Shown here: positions 1-9,808 of the stretch, one piece after another
Position numbering within the stretch: the first letter of the stretch is position 1
Layout: each line of letters starts with the position of its first letter
NCBI GenBank assembly: GCA_014800525.1
Contig: JAAVFV010000036.1
Span: forward strand, 1 to 42,174
DNA from: Bacteroidales bacterium
GTDB taxonomy: Bacteria > Bacteroidota > Bacteroidia > Bacteroidales > Muribaculaceae
Direction of reading: 5' to 3'
DNA: 42,174 nt
The notes under the pieces: model-generated
The model's input: only the letters and a program-made list of their open reading frames with translations
What the model was told of the DNA's origin: nothing
The model's database searches: none
Position numbers and translations under genes: made by a program

Positions 1-27
1 GGCGATGGTATAAAGAAGCTTTTTCAT
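1..27 (-). CDS. 5' end of a minus-strand gene, cut by the window edge
   Basis: Read on the minus strand, a start codon at 27-25 opens the frame MKKLLYTIA and runs off the window. Two lysines followed by hydrophobic residues are typical of a signal peptide start, and an A/T-rich upstream region precedes it, as for other starts here. With only nine codons visible the product cannot be named. It could also be a chance open frame. Confidence 0.45.
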
Positions 28-579
28 TTTGAAAGAGTTTTAAAAGAGTGAAACTAAAAAAGGAAAGATAAAAGAGTATAAAGAGAAAAAATAAAAAAGA
101 GAATCAGTGGTTCGGCTTAAGTTTTGTTAGCTGCCTTATCACCTGATTTGCTTATAGAACACAAGGTTTTTTCAAATTGTTCCGGAGAGTTGAAATTTTT
201 TTTGTTAACACCGTTTTCACCCGATTCTTAAACTGTTAAAAATCGATATTCGAACCCCTTGTTTTCTTCCTCTGGATTTATATAATATATTGATTATCAA
301 TATCCTCATGCTATCGTTTTTACTTTCTGAAAAGATTTTCTCATACCAAACTTTTTAACAATTTCGGGCCTCAAAATTTATCGTAATTACCCGCAGATTC
401 CCTCCTCGAATCATTAGTTTGCATGGGGACCGTACTTAGCTGGCAAATCGAACCTCCAGCCCAATGGAATCATAGAGATATATAAAGGGCTCCCTGTCTT
501 CGAGTGGAAGACGGGGAGCCTGCTCTCTATCGTTTAGTAATTTCTCAGGGACTATTTAAAATGTCGCCTATGTGAAGTG
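28..579. other. AT-rich intergenic region
   Basis: No convincing gene is visible on either strand. The region is A/T rich, with a purine-rich stretch at 28-110 and a short inverted repeat near 287-303. A GC-rich hairpin at 488-520 is listed separately. It probably holds the promoter of the gene leaving the left edge and the 3' end signals of the lipoprotein gene. Confidence 0.6.
488..520 (-). terminator. Hairpin terminator of the minus-strand lipoprotein gene
   Basis: Arms at 488-501 and 507-520 pair over 14 positions with one G-T wobble around a 5-nt loop. It lies 60 bp past the stop codon of the minus-strand lipoprotein gene. On that strand the hairpin is followed by CCCTTTATAT, a modest T-rich tail. 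Confidence 0.6.
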
Positions 580-1359
580 TTATTTATTTTTTCCCACAAT
601 CTGGCCTAACTCCTCAGGAGAAAAAGAGATAATCACTTTCTTACCTGATGGCTGCCCGACATATTCATACACAAAACCCTTATTGAGTTTGGAAAGGATC
701 TTGGCCTGCTGACGCATGGAACGATCCTTCAGCATCTTACGCATATTGTCCTTCAACTCCTCCTTCGATTCCTCCATAGTGATAATCTCATAGAGATTTT
801 CATCTACCTCGCAGGTGTATACCACATTATCTCCCGTGTCTTTCACATCCACCACCTTCAAACCGCGGTCGATAGAGGAAGGAAGACGATGCTGTTCGGC
901 CTTTATGGAATTAGCAAGCAACAATCGATCCGTATCCTCCTCACTCATGGGATTCTCATAGATCTCCTTCAGTTCTTCGGGGGATAAAACTAATTCAAAT
1001 TCATCCTTACTCCCCTTATTCTTATAGATCACCTTCAAAGAAGCATCAGCATCCACCATCATCTTCAGCAGTTTATGGAGATCCCCCTTGGAGAGCGACA
1101 ACTTCATCGACTCCTTGGCAATGGAAGCATCCTTTCGGATGTCGGCCACATTCATCACCTCCCGATTGACCGTGAATACAAATTTTACCTGACGGTTATC
1201 GGAATCATAATCCATTGAGGTGAGTTTACCGGCCATTCCCAAGGAAATCGGACAAACCTTCTTACCGGCCTCAATCTGCATCTTCAAAGCAGAGTCATTG
1301 CTGCAGGCCGCAAATGATACGGCGAGAATGACAAACATCAAGAGTTTAATACATTTTCT
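580..1359 (-). CDS. Putative lipoprotein with an internal duplication
   Basis: 259 residues from the chosen start MRKC. A frame start 14 codons upstream would put hydrophobic residues before the basic N-terminus, so I prefer this one. The first 20 residues look like a lipoprotein signal (basic RK, hydrophobic core, FAAC with Cys20). The mature part is rich in Lys and Glu and appears to contain two diverged copies of one module: each has a beta-rich start, a charged helical middle and an end of the type (F/I)xxxSPEEL(K/G)(E/Q)I. I do not recognise a named family. An envelope location is inferred from the signal; function is unknown. The neighbours, a GT4 enzyme and an edge gene, do not reveal a role. 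Confidence 0.7.
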   Translation of the reverse strand, partial: RKCIKLLMFVILAVSFAACSNDSALKMQIEAGKKVCPISLGMAGKLTSMDYDSDNRQVKFVFTVNREVMNVADIRKDASIAKESMKLSLSKGDLHKLLKMMVDADASLKVIYKNKGSKDEFELVLSPEELKEIYENPMSEEDTDRLLLANSIKAEQHRLPSSIDRGLKVVDVKDTGDNVVYTCEVDENLYEIITMEESKEELKDNMRKMLKDRSMRQQAKILSKLNKGFVYEYVGQPSGKKVIISFSPEELGQIVGKNK

Positions 1360-1483
1360 CATAATCGTTAAATATAGATTAGTCATAAGGAGCATGTACA
1401 CGACAAATTATGCCGTGGCCTGGCCCAAAGATAACAAAAAAACAAGAAAGTTTCTCTTAAAAAACGACCAAATATCCTACATT

Positions 1484-1523
1484 ATAGACAACCCTTGATT
1501 AAGATAGACAACCCTCGATTAAG
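1484..1523. repeat. 20-bp direct repeat, two tandem copies
   Basis: Two adjacent copies (1484-1503 and 1504-1523) share the pattern ATAGACAACCCT(T/C)GATTAAG with one mismatch. They lie between the divergent lipoprotein and glycosyltransferase genes. They may be a paired binding site or a chance duplication; nothing here decides. Confidence 0.6.
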
Positions 1524-1656
1524 TAGGTATTATTCTGGAGGACACCGAGATATGTTCGAAAGATTCATAGCAAGAGATTCTATCTGCGAAAAATTTTATA
1601 ATTTAGAGTAATATTTATCAGGCTTCACCGAGCCGCTTGAATCCATACCCCAAACT

Positions 1657-2811
1657 ATGATAATAGGTTACGATGGCAAAAGAGCAACCGGAAACATGAC
1701 CGGTCTTGGAAATTATTCGCGTCTTGTAATCGAGGAGGTAGGCCGACACTATCCTGAGGACAAGTTGCTGATCTATACCCCTAAGCCCTCCGATAATCCA
1801 CGTCTAAACTCAATCCGGGAATTAGATAATGTAGAATTCCGTTACCCCTCTCCACAGGGACTGAAAGGAAGCTTATGGCGTACATTCGGCATCACCAACA
1901 ATCTACGCCCCGACAAAGTCGAAATATTCCATGGTCTAAGCAATGAGTTGCCACTCAATATCCGGTCCTCACGAATCCCCTCGATAGTGACCATGCACGA
2001 TGTAATATATCGGCGCCTGCCTTGGTGTTACCGACCCTTCGACCGCTGGATGTATGATTATAAATATGGGCATAGTTGTCGTAATGCCGACCATATCATT
2101 GCCGTCTCCGAGCGTACGAAAGAGGATGTAGTGGAGTTATATGGTATCAATCCGGAAAAGATTACAGTGATATATCAAGGTTGCGACCCACAATTCCGAC
2201 GTCAGGTAACACCGGAAGAAACAGAGGAAATTAAAAAACTCTATAAGCTTCCACAAAGATACCTTCTTCAGGTCGGAACGATTGAAAAGCGAAAGAATCT
2301 TGAACTCACCGTCCGGGCACTTAACGGAATTTCACCTGATATGTCGCTGGTGGTCGTTGGTCGCGATCATCACGGTTATAAATCCTATATTCAGAATTTA
2401 GCTGCTCAATTGGGAGTGCAGCATAGGATAATATATCTTGAAGGACTTCCTTTTAACCATCTTCCGGCCCTGTATACGGGAGCAGAAGTTGTGGTCTATC
2501 CATCTCTTTACGAAGGATTCGGGATTCCTGTGATTGAAGCTCTCGAATGCGCCCGGCCTGTAGTGGCTGCCACAGGATCATGTCTTGAGGAAGCAGGAGG
2601 GCCGGACACACTTTATGTTGATCCGAAGGATCCCAACGATATGGTGCAGGCGGTACATGCAATTCTACGCGATCCTGCTTCGGCTCGTCAGATGGGACTT
2701 GCCGGACGCGACTATGTGAAACGCTTCCGCTCGGAGAATATGGCTCCCCGGCTGATGGATCTCTACCGAAAGGTGATTACCAATTTCAATCCTGCTAATC
2801 ATCCGAAATAA
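1657..2811 (+). CDS. Glycosyltransferase family 4 (GT-B fold)
   Basis: 384 residues. The N-terminal half starts MIIGYDGKRATGNMTGLGNY, a donor/acceptor-side Rossmann domain with the glycine-rich GLGNY segment usual in GT4 enzymes. The C-terminal half has the retaining GT4 signature (E/D)x7E at E286-E294 within EGFGIPVIEALE, after QVGTIEKRKNLE, where the phosphate-binding loop begins. It is cytoplasmic by sequence, with no membrane segment. It likely transfers a sugar from a nucleotide sugar during polysaccharide or glycan assembly; donor and acceptor cannot be read from sequence. It is a single gene, closed by a hairpin 69 bp after the stop, so it is not cotranscribed with the division cluster downstream. 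Confidence 0.88.
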   Translation: MIIGYDGKRATGNMTGLGNYSRLVIEEVGRHYPEDKLLIYTPKPSDNPRLNSIRELDNVEFRYPSPQGLKGSLWRTFGITNNLRPDKVEIFHGLSNELPLNIRSSRIPSIVTMHDVIYRRLPWCYRPFDRWMYDYKYGHSCRNADHIIAVSERTKEDVVELYGINPEKITVIYQGCDPQFRRQVTPEETEEIKKLYKLPQRYLLQVGTIEKRKNLELTVRALNGISPDMSLVVVGRDHHGYKSYIQNLAAQLGVQHRIIYLEGLPFNHLPALYTGAEVVVYPSLYEGFGIPVIEALECARPVVAATGSCLEEAGGPDTLYVDPKDPNDMVQAVHAILRDPASARQMGLAGRDYVKRFRSENMAPRLMDLYRKVITNFNPANHPK

Positions 2812-3270
2812 TAATTACGAATAAAAAATTACGAACCCACAACTCAACATAGGAAAATACTCAGGGATATACATAACGCGAACGCGGCGGGTCTCACGAC
2901 TCGCCGCGTTCACATGTTTTCCATAATACTTAACTAACTAACCTAACATCATGAAACGATTTACATACTTATAACACAGGGTTTCGAAAAAAAGTTCTGA
3001 CTTTCTGAAAAAATTTTCAGTCTTCCCCTCTTTTTCTTTTACCCGCCCTTCCCTCAATCCTTATTCATGAGTCTCGACACATCTCAGAATCCCTGATTTC
3101 AGCATTACTGGTTTAGATTTTTTATAATTCGGAGCAGAAAAAATCTGCGAAAATTTAGCTAACTTTACAATCTGATATACCCATTCCCCATCTCCTCCCC
3201 GCATCGCTACTCCCCGCTCTCCTCCGAGCTTAAGAAAAACGGGAATGGAGCCTAATCTAAGATACTAAAA
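2812..3270. other. Intergenic region ahead of the dcw cluster; no mraZ
   Basis: 459 bp without a supportable gene. It contains the glycosyltransferase terminator (2880-2911), a seven-codon open frame MKRFTYL at 2951-2974, a weak AT hairpin at 3005-3020 followed by pyrimidine runs, and a promoter-like TAACTTTAC at 3160-3168 without a clear -33 partner. The rsmH promoter is probably near 3160. No MraZ-coding frame is present, although mraZ often precedes rsmH in bacteria. Confidence 0.6.
2880..2911 (+). terminator. Hairpin terminator after the GT4 gene
   Basis: Arms 2880-2893 and 2898-2911 pair over 14 positions with one G-T wobble and a TCAC loop. The stem is GC rich and is followed by ACATGTTTTCC, a weak T-run. 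Confidence 0.6.
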
Positions 3271-4206
3271 ATGAGCCATATAACCAATCAATCCATCTCT
3301 GAGCATGCATATCATATTCCCGCTCTCTTTTCAGAATCCATCGAGGCCCTCAACATCCGCCCCGATGGCGTATATGCTGATGCCACATTCGGGGGCGGAG
3401 GTCACTCTCGCGGAATCCTGGCACAATTAGGTTCCGACGGACGCCTTCTAAGCTTCGATCGCGATCCTGATGCCCGACAGAATGTACCCGATGGAGAAGA
3501 ACGTCTGATTTTCGTTCATGGTAATTTCCGATATCTATCCAACTTCATGCGCTACCATGATATAGAGGAATTAGATGGGATCCTGGCCGATCTCGGGGTG
3601 TCGTTCCATCATTTTGATGATGCTGAGAGAGGCTTCTCTTTCCGTGCCGATGCCCCGCTTGATATGCGCATGAACCGTCGTGCCTCCACCACAGCTGCTG
3701 ATATCGTAAATAATTACTCCGAAGAGCAACTCGAAACGGTATTCCGGACATTCACCGATCTCAAACGACCTAAAGCATGGGCTAAAGCTATTGTCAACGC
3801 ACGAGTTGCAAAACCAATCGAAACCACTTTCGAGCTCACTGCCGCCCTAAAGCCTTGTATCAATCCGCGGCAGGAAAAGAAAGAACTCGCCCAGGCTTTC
3901 CAGGCATTCCGTATCGAAGTAAATGGGGAAATGGAGGCTCTCGTTAAATTTCTTCAGGCTTCGATAGAAGCTCTCCGTCCCGGCGGACGTCTCGCCATAA
4001 TCACTTACCATTCTATTGAAGACCGTATTGTGAAAAATTTCATGAAGACCGGAAATGTGGAAGGTGTGGAAGAAAAAGATTTCTTCGGGCGCAGCCAGAG
4101 TCCGTGGAAATTAGTGACTCGTAATCCGATTGTGCCTTCCGAGGAGGAAATCGAAAGAAATCCACGCAGCCGCAGTGCAAAACTGAGAGTGGCCGAGAAA
4201 CTTTAA
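3271..4206 (+). CDS. rsmH: 16S rRNA (cytosine-1402 N4)-methyltransferase RsmH
   Basis: 311 residues, the usual size. RsmH (formerly MraW) uses SAM to methylate N4 of C1402 in the 16S rRNA decoding site. Visible signatures are HIPALFSESIEAL at the N-terminus, the SAM-binding ATFGGGGHSRGIL (glycines 41-44), ILADLGVSFHHFD, RGFSFRADAPLDMRM, and ITYHSIEDRIVK near the C-terminus. It is the first gene of the dcw cluster, and the FtsL-like gene follows after 66 bp. Confidence 0.97.
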   Translation: MSHITNQSISEHAYHIPALFSESIEALNIRPDGVYADATFGGGGHSRGILAQLGSDGRLLSFDRDPDARQNVPDGEERLIFVHGNFRYLSNFMRYHDIEELDGILADLGVSFHHFDDAERGFSFRADAPLDMRMNRRASTTAADIVNNYSEEQLETVFRTFTDLKRPKAWAKAIVNARVAKPIETTFELTAALKPCINPRQEKKELAQAFQAFRIEVNGEMEALVKFLQASIEALRPGGRLAIITYHSIEDRIVKNFMKTGNVEGVEEKDFFGRSQSPWKLVTRNPIVPSEEEIERNPRSRSAKLRVAEKL

Positions 4207-4272
4207 AAACCGATTCTTAATCGTATCACTATTCGAGGAGACACCTGTCTCCACCCGCAAAAGGCAATTATA

Positions 4273-4653
4273 ATGACAGCAAAGAAAAAGAAAAATCCAA
4301 AAACAAAGGATAAAAATATACAGGATCAGGGGGTGCAGCCGCGTAGCTGGACCAGCGATCTCCGCTATGGCCGTTCGGTGAGCCTTGACTTCTTCAAACG
4401 CCATGCCTGGCTGATGATTATTTTCGTGGTGGTGGTAATTTCACTAATGGGCCTGCGTTATAAAACCAAAACGAGAATGACCGAAATTCAGCAACTCTCC
4501 ATCGCGCTCCAACGCGCACAAAATGCAAAGCTTCAGGAGAAAGCTTCTTATATGTCGCTGATCCGCGAAACTGAGATGCGACGTATGGTGAATGAGAAAG
4601 GTCTCGACCTCGTGTTTCAGGATCAGCCCCCTTACGAACTTACCGATGATTAG
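4273..4653 (+). CDS. ftsL: FtsL-like cell division protein
   Basis: 126 residues. A basic, lysine-rich cytoplasmic N-terminus (1-44) is followed by one membrane span (about 45-61) and a periplasmic segment with a short coiled coil (about 68-100). The C-terminus, MVNEKGLDLVFQDQPPYEL, is a pattern seen in FtsL-like proteins of Bacteroidetes. In other bacteria FtsL forms a complex with FtsB and FtsQ that regulates the FtsW-FtsI septal synthase. Assignment rests on topology, length and position between rsmH and ftsI; FtsL is poorly conserved, so similarity alone would be weak. Confidence 0.85.
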   Translation: MTAKKKKNPKTKDKNIQDQGVQPRSWTSDLRYGRSVSLDFFKRHAWLMIIFVVVVISLMGLRYKTKTRMTEIQQLSIALQRAQNAKLQEKASYMSLIRETEMRRMVNEKGLDLVFQDQPPYELTDD

Positions 4654-4733
4654 GCTCCTGTGCCTGCTATCGCTCCCCCGAATGAGAGCGGTATCCATGA
4701 TCTCTCCACTCTCCATAATACTACCATCTAAAA

Positions 4734-6857
4734 ATGGCTAAACAGAACAACAAGAAACATATACTTTTCCGATACGGCCTCATCTGCATTGTATTCCTGG
4801 TATTCAGTATCTTTGTGGTGATGCGTCTATTCAAGACCACCGTGATTGATGCCGGAGCCTGGAACGAACGCGCCCGCCGTGAGCTCTCCAAGGTGGATAC
4901 CATAGCTCCGGAGCGCGGTGACATCCTGGCTGATAATGGTAATATCCTGGCCTGCAACCTCAAGGTTTATGATATAAAGATCGACCTCCGCCATAATAAG
5001 ATTCAGAAATTCCCGGTAGTGCCATGGGCAAAACTGGATAGTCTCGCAGATTCCCTGGACGTGTATTATCCTCGTGTGCGTAATCTCACATCACATCCCG
5101 ATACCTTCGCCAAATATAGCTGGCACACACGTCTGAAAAAGGAATTCGAGAAAGCCCCCGACAAACGTCCGCGAGCCTTACGGCTGGCGCAGAAGAAATC
5201 TCTTGCCGACTTTGAGAAAATCAAGTCGTTTCCCTTACTTCGAGATTTCAAGGGCTCCGGATTTCGTAATCCCGTCTATAAGGAGGAACGAAATATCCGT
5301 ATGTATCCCTACGGACGTATGGCCTACAGAAGTATCGGACGTGTGAATGAAAGTCAGGCCACCGGAGAATTCCATGGCTATTCCGGCCTCGAGAAAGACC
5401 TTGACTCACTCCTCTACGGACGTCCGGGGCTATCCAAGAAGGTTCCTCTCACTTCAGGTCTGACCAACTGGGTGGCTGTGCCTGCCCAACGTGGGTATCA
5501 TATCCGCACCACCATCGATATCGATCTTCAGGATATGCTCGAGGAGGAACTCTTTACAATCTGCTCCGAGGCAGGGGCCGATTGGGGCACTGCGATCCTG
5601 ATGGAGGTGAGCACAGGCGAAATCAAAGCCATCTCCAATATCGAACGTCTTGATGACGGCACCTACGGGGAGGCCCTTAACCGCGCCGTGCTTCCTTTCG
5701 AGCCGGGATCGGTGATGAAACCCATTTCGCTGATGGTGGCATTCGAGGACGGCCTGGTGAAATCGGTGAACGATGTGGTGAGTTGTGCGCCTTTCCAAAA
5801 GACCTCCGACCCCCACGGGAGCGGTATGAAGACAATGAAACAGGTGATCGAGCAGTCGTCCAATCCCGGCATCGCCCGAGTGATTTTCCGTGGCTATGCC
5901 GACAATCCGGCCAAATTCTACGACCGTCTGAAGGGTATGGGATTCTTCGAGCCTATACGCTCCGGTATCGCCGGAGAGTGTATCCCGCGTATACGCCGAT
6001 TGGTGGATAAGGATTCAAGAGGGAATAATATCACCATGACAGCCCGTCACCTTGACCTTGCCCGTCAGGCCTATGGATATAACACGGAGTTGCCTCCCCT
6101 ATTCACTCTTTCAGTGTATAATGCCATCGCTAACGGAGGAAAATATGTCCGTCCTCATCTTGTGCGGGGTCTCATAGATGAGAATGGAGTGGATTCGGTG
6201 ATTCCTATTCAGTATATCCGCGACAGGATCTGCTCTGAGGAAACCGCACGGAAGGTTAAGGAATGTATCAAAGAAGTGGTATGGGGCGAACATGGCACGG
6301 CCCGACTCGTCCGCGATGACCGCGTGATGGTGGTCGGAAAGACAGGTACAGCTTATCCCGTGGAGAAAGGAGTCTATAACAAGATGAAGCGCCGCTATGC
6401 CTTCGCTGGCTTCTTCCCCTACGACGAGCCGAAATATAGTTGCATCGCACTGGTGATGGGTAATGCGGGAAATTCCGCCAACCGCACATCAGGTCAGGTG
6501 GTAAAGAATATGGCCGTAAAGATGTATTCCCGCGGAATGCTTGAAAACGCCTCCACCTTCACCGCCGATAAAAAGGATAGCCGTCCGGTGATGGCAGCGG
6601 GCCTTTCGATAGATAATAAAAAGCTGGCATCGGAGATTGGAGCCAGTTCCGTGAAGCGCGTAAAGACTCCGGCTCCTCCGGCTCCGGGCACGGTGCCTTA
6701 TGTGGTGGGGTACGATGCAGCTACGGCTGTAAAAATCCTTGAAAAAGCCGGATTAGAGGTCCGGATTTCGGGAGCCGGAATCGTGCGTCGGCAGAGCCTT
6801 GACCCCGGCACTCCACTTAAGAAAGGAAACGTGATCCACCTCACGCTCCGCGTCTGA
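4734..6857 (+). CDS. ftsI: Septal peptidoglycan transpeptidase FtsI (PBP3) with PASTA tail
   Basis: 707 residues. A membrane anchor spans about residues 12-30. It is followed by the class B PBP dimerisation domain ([15 protein letters not shown] marks its start) and the transpeptidase domain. The active-site motifs are intact: SVMK with nucleophile S326, SSN at 375-377 and KTG at 536-538. One PASTA domain (about 654-707, [20 protein letters not shown]) ends the protein. It crosslinks peptidoglycan at the septum together with FtsW, encoded downstream. PASTA-tailed FtsI is usual in this phylum but absent from the E. coli enzyme. The start lies after an A-rich leader, 80 bp from ftsL. Confidence 0.96.
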   Translation: MAKQNNKKHILFRYGLICIVFLVFSIFVVMRLFKTTVIDAGAWNERARRELSKVDTIAPERGDILADNGNILACNLKVYDIKIDLRHNKIQKFPVVPWAKLDSLADSLDVYYPRVRNLTSHPDTFAKYSWHTRLKKEFEKAPDKRPRALRLAQKKSLADFEKIKSFPLLRDFKGSGFRNPVYKEERNIRMYPYGRMAYRSIGRVNESQATGEFHGYSGLEKDLDSLLYGRPGLSKKVPLTSGLTNWVAVPAQRGYHIRTTIDIDLQDMLEEELFTICSEAGADWGTAILMEVSTGEIKAISNIERLDDGTYGEALNRAVLPFEPGSVMKPISLMVAFEDGLVKSVNDVVSCAPFQKTSDPHGSGMKTMKQVIEQSSNPGIARVIFRGYADNPAKFYDRLKGMGFFEPIRSGIAGECIPRIRRLVDKDSRGNNITMTARHLDLARQAYGYNTELPPLFTLSVYNAIANGGKYVRPHLVRGLIDENGVDSVIPIQYIRDRICSEETARKVKECIKEVVWGEHGTARLVRDDRVMVVGKTGTAYPVEKGVYNKMKRRYAFAGFFPYDEPKYSCIALVMGNAGNSANRTSGQVVKNMAVKMYSRGMLENASTFTADKKDSRPVMAAGLSIDNKKLASEIGASSVKRVKTPAPPAPGTVPYVVGYDAATAVKILEKAGLEVRISGAGIVRRQSLDPGTPLKKGNVIHLTLRV

Positions 6858-6906
6858 ACAACCTCAAAAAATTCAAATCTACGACAATATACCACAATAT
6901 AAGACT

Positions 6907-8373
6907 ATGGCAACCAGATTATCATACCTTCTTCAGGACATAGACCCAATAGAGGTGATCGGCGACCGCGACCGCGAGATCACCGATCTCCAGAGCGATT
7001 CGCGCAAGGCTGTCAAGGATGGCCTTTTTGTAGCCGTCCGCGGAGTCACCACCGATGGTCATAAGTATATTTCGATGGTGGCGAGCACCCATGTCGGCGC
7101 AATTGTATGCGAAGACCTTCCCGCCTCATTGGATCCCGGCATCACATATGTGCGTGTACGCGATTCTGCCGAGGCACTGGGACGTTTAGCTTCCGCATGG
7201 TTCGGTCATCCTTCTTCCCGACTGAAACTGGTCGGTATCACGGGCACCAATGGAAAGACCACCACCGCCACCCTCCTCTATGAGATGGCCCGTCTGCAGG
7301 GCTTCCGTGCCGGACTGCTGTCCACGGTGTGCAATTATGTCGATGGCCGTGCCATACCTACCACTCATACCACACCCGATCCCATCACCCTCAACGCCCT
7401 TCTGGCAGAAATGGCGGAGACCGGTTGTGACTATGCATTCATGGAAGTATCCTCCCATGCCGCCCAGCAACATCGTATCTCCGGACTCCGATTCGCCGGA
7501 GCCGTATTCTCCAATCTCACCCGCGACCATCTCGATTATCACGGCACAGTGGAGAATTACATGAATGCCAAGAAGATGTTTTTTGACATGCTTCCCAAGG
7601 ATGCTTTCGCGCTGGTCAATGCCGATGATAAGGCGGGGGCATATATGGTGCAGAATACACGTGCCAAGGTCTATACCTACTCTCTGCGCGGAGATGCCGA
7701 CTTCAAAGGAAAGATTCTCGAGACGCGTCTTGACGGCACTCTGATGATGCTCAACGGCCGCGAAGTGGAGGTCCGCTTCACAGGCCGCTTCAATGCCTAT
7801 AATCTTACGGCCGTCTATGGAGCGGCTATTCTTACAGGCTTCGATCCCGAAGAGGTATTGGTCAATATGAGTCGTCTGGTTCCTGTAGCAGGCCGGTTCC
7901 AGACCCTTCAGGGGAATGGAGTGACCGCAATTGTCGACTATGCCCATACTCCGGATGCTTTGGTGAATGTGCTCGATACAATCCGTGATATCGTCGGAAG
8001 CCGCGGAGAGGTCACCACAGTGGTGGGAGCCGGCGGAAACCGTGACCATGGCAAACGCCCCATGATGGCTCGCGAGGCAGCCTGCCGCAGCGATCTTCTT
8101 ATTCTCACCAGCGACAATCCCCGCGATGAGAAACCCGAAGATATTATCGCCCAAATGAAGGAGGGTCTCTCTGCCGATGAACTCCGCCGCACGATCTGTA
8201 TCACCGACCGCCGTGAAGCGATCCGCACAGCTCTGCGGATGGCCAAACCCGGAAGCGTGGTGCTCGTGGCTGGCAAAGGTCACGAAACCTATCAGGAGGT
8301 GGCCGGAGTGCGTCATCATTTCGATGATCTCGAAGAGATTGCTGATGAATTCAAGAATCTCGGCAAGGATTGA
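6907..8373 (+). CDS. murE: UDP-MurNAc-L-Ala-D-Glu:meso-DAP ligase MurE
   Basis: 488 residues with the three Mur ligase domains. The ATP loop GTNGKTTT lies at about 113-120 and the middle-domain segment [12 protein letters not shown] follows. The amino-acid specificity motif DNPR is at 403-406 ([10 protein letters not shown]). In characterised MurE enzymes DNPR goes with meso-diaminopimelate, so the third peptide residue is predicted to be meso-DAP rather than lysine. Cytoplasmic; it adds the third residue after MurC and MurD. A long open frame antisense to this gene is a codon-bias shadow. Confidence 0.97.
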   Translation: MATRLSYLLQDIDPIEVIGDRDREITDLQSDSRKAVKDGLFVAVRGVTTDGHKYISMVASTHVGAIVCEDLPASLDPGITYVRVRDSAEALGRLASAWFGHPSSRLKLVGITGTNGKTTTATLLYEMARLQGFRAGLLSTVCNYVDGRAIPTTHTTPDPITLNALLAEMAETGCDYAFMEVSSHAAQQHRISGLRFAGAVFSNLTRDHLDYHGTVENYMNAKKMFFDMLPKDAFALVNADDKAGAYMVQNTRAKVYTYSLRGDADFKGKILETRLDGTLMMLNGREVEVRFTGRFNAYNLTAVYGAAILTGFDPEEVLVNMSRLVPVAGRFQTLQGNGVTAIVDYAHTPDALVNVLDTIRDIVGSRGEVTTVVGAGGNRDHGKRPMMAREAACRSDLLILTSDNPRDEKPEDIIAQMKEGLSADELRRTICITDRREAIRTALRMAKPGSVVLVAGKGHETYQEVAGVRHHFDDLEEIADEFKNLGKD

Positions 8374-8481
8374 TACCTCAGCGGAAGAATCCACCCTATC
8401 GACCGATAACAGTAAGTCAATACATAAGTAACTGCTTAAGTAAGCATTCTCATCATAGCGCATATCCCAGTATAGCCCAAT

Positions 8482-9750
8482 ATGTTTTACGCTCTTTTTG
8501 AATATTTCAACGATTTAAATTTCCCCGGCCATAATCTGATGAGCTACATCACCTTCCGTGCCGGAGTCACATTCTCTCTGGCCCTTCTATTCACCCTCAT
8601 CTTCGGGCAGGCCATTATCCGCCGCCTGCAGAAGATGCAGATTGGAGAAGTGGTAAGAAATCTCGGCCTTGAAGGACAGATGAGCAAGGCAGGAACGCCC
8701 ACTATGGGAGGAATCATCATCATTGCCGGAATTCTCCTTCCGTGTCTGCTCTTCGGAAACCTCTCCAACATCTATATGATTCTGATGCTTGTGGCCACGG
8801 TATGGATGGGAGCGATAGGCTTTCTGGATGATTACCGTAAATTCAAATATCATAATAAAGACGGATTACAGGGTAAATATAAGGTGACAGGACAGGTCGG
8901 ACTCGGTCTTCTGGTGGGGCTGACAATGTGGCTTTCTCCCGATATAGTGATGAGTGAGAATTTCGAGGTCGAGAATATCCAGACTCACACACTGGAGATT
9001 GTGGTGGCCAAGGATTCAATCAAATCTCCTCAGACCACTATCCCGTTTGTGAAGAATCATAACTTCAATTATGAGTGGCTCACATCCTGGATCGATAATA
9101 CCCACACGGCAGAGACCCTCGGATGGCTCGTATTTGTGCTGGTGGTGATTATCGTGGTCACAGCCGTGAGTAATGGAGCAAATCTCACCGACGGACTCGA
9201 CGGCCTATGCGCAGGCACATCGGCTATCATCGGCATCTCCCTGATGGTGATGGGTTATCTGGGAGGCAACATAATTTATTCAAGCTATCTGAATATAATG
9301 TATATTCCCGGCTCGGAAGAGATGGTGGTCTACGCGGCGGCATTTATCGGAGCTCTGGTAGGCTTCCTATGGTATAATGCCTTCCCGGCACAAGTATTCA
9401 TGGGGGATACCGGCTCGCTCACCTTAGGAGGTATTCTGGCTGTCTTCGCTATCCTGATCCGTAAGGAGCTGCTGATTCCTCTTCTTTGTATGATATTCTT
9501 CCTGGAGGATTTGTCGGTGATGCTGCAGGTGGGCTATTTCAAATTCACCAAGCGCAGATATGGTCAGGGACGACGTATATTCAAGATGACTCCTCTCCAT
9601 CATCATTTCCAGAAGGATCTTGACCCGACGGCAATGGTATTATGGAAAAAACCGGTAAGAGGCATTCCGGAGCCTAAGCTCGTGACTCGCTTCTGGATTG
9701 TGGGTATTCTGTTAGCCGTTCTCACATTCGTCACCCTCAAGATTCGTTGA
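8482..9750 (+). CDS. mraY: Phospho-MurNAc-pentapeptide transferase MraY
   Basis: 422 residues, about ten membrane helices. It transfers phospho-MurNAc-pentapeptide to undecaprenyl phosphate, forming lipid I. Family residues are present: the DDY motif D116-D117 in GFLDDYRK, NLTDGLDGL at 234-242 and the HHH motif 373-375 in TPLHHHFQK. A hydrophilic stretch around residues 155-205 makes it longer than the E. coli enzyme (360); this insertion is common in Bacteroidetes MraY. It is followed by murD after 58 bp. Confidence 0.97.
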   Translation: MFYALFEYFNDLNFPGHNLMSYITFRAGVTFSLALLFTLIFGQAIIRRLQKMQIGEVVRNLGLEGQMSKAGTPTMGGIIIIAGILLPCLLFGNLSNIYMILMLVATVWMGAIGFLDDYRKFKYHNKDGLQGKYKVTGQVGLGLLVGLTMWLSPDIVMSENFEVENIQTHTLEIVVAKDSIKSPQTTIPFVKNHNFNYEWLTSWIDNTHTAETLGWLVFVLVVIIVVTAVSNGANLTDGLDGLCAGTSAIIGISLMVMGYLGGNIIYSSYLNIMYIPGSEEMVVYAAAFIGALVGFLWYNAFPAQVFMGDTGSLTLGGILAVFAILIRKELLIPLLCMIFFLEDLSVMLQVGYFKFTKRRYGQGRRIFKMTPLHHHFQKDLDPTAMVLWKKPVRGIPEPKLVTRFWIVGILLAVLTFVTLKIR

Positions 9751-9808
9751 TACACTATCCGCACCGTTCGGGGCGTTCATCCAATAATATAAGATATATA
9801 AGATAAAA

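Noticed and set aside
7186-8463. A 425-residue open frame antisense to murE
   Set aside because: It lies entirely opposite a gene with all MurE motifs, has no family signature, and is explained by the codon bias of the sense strand.
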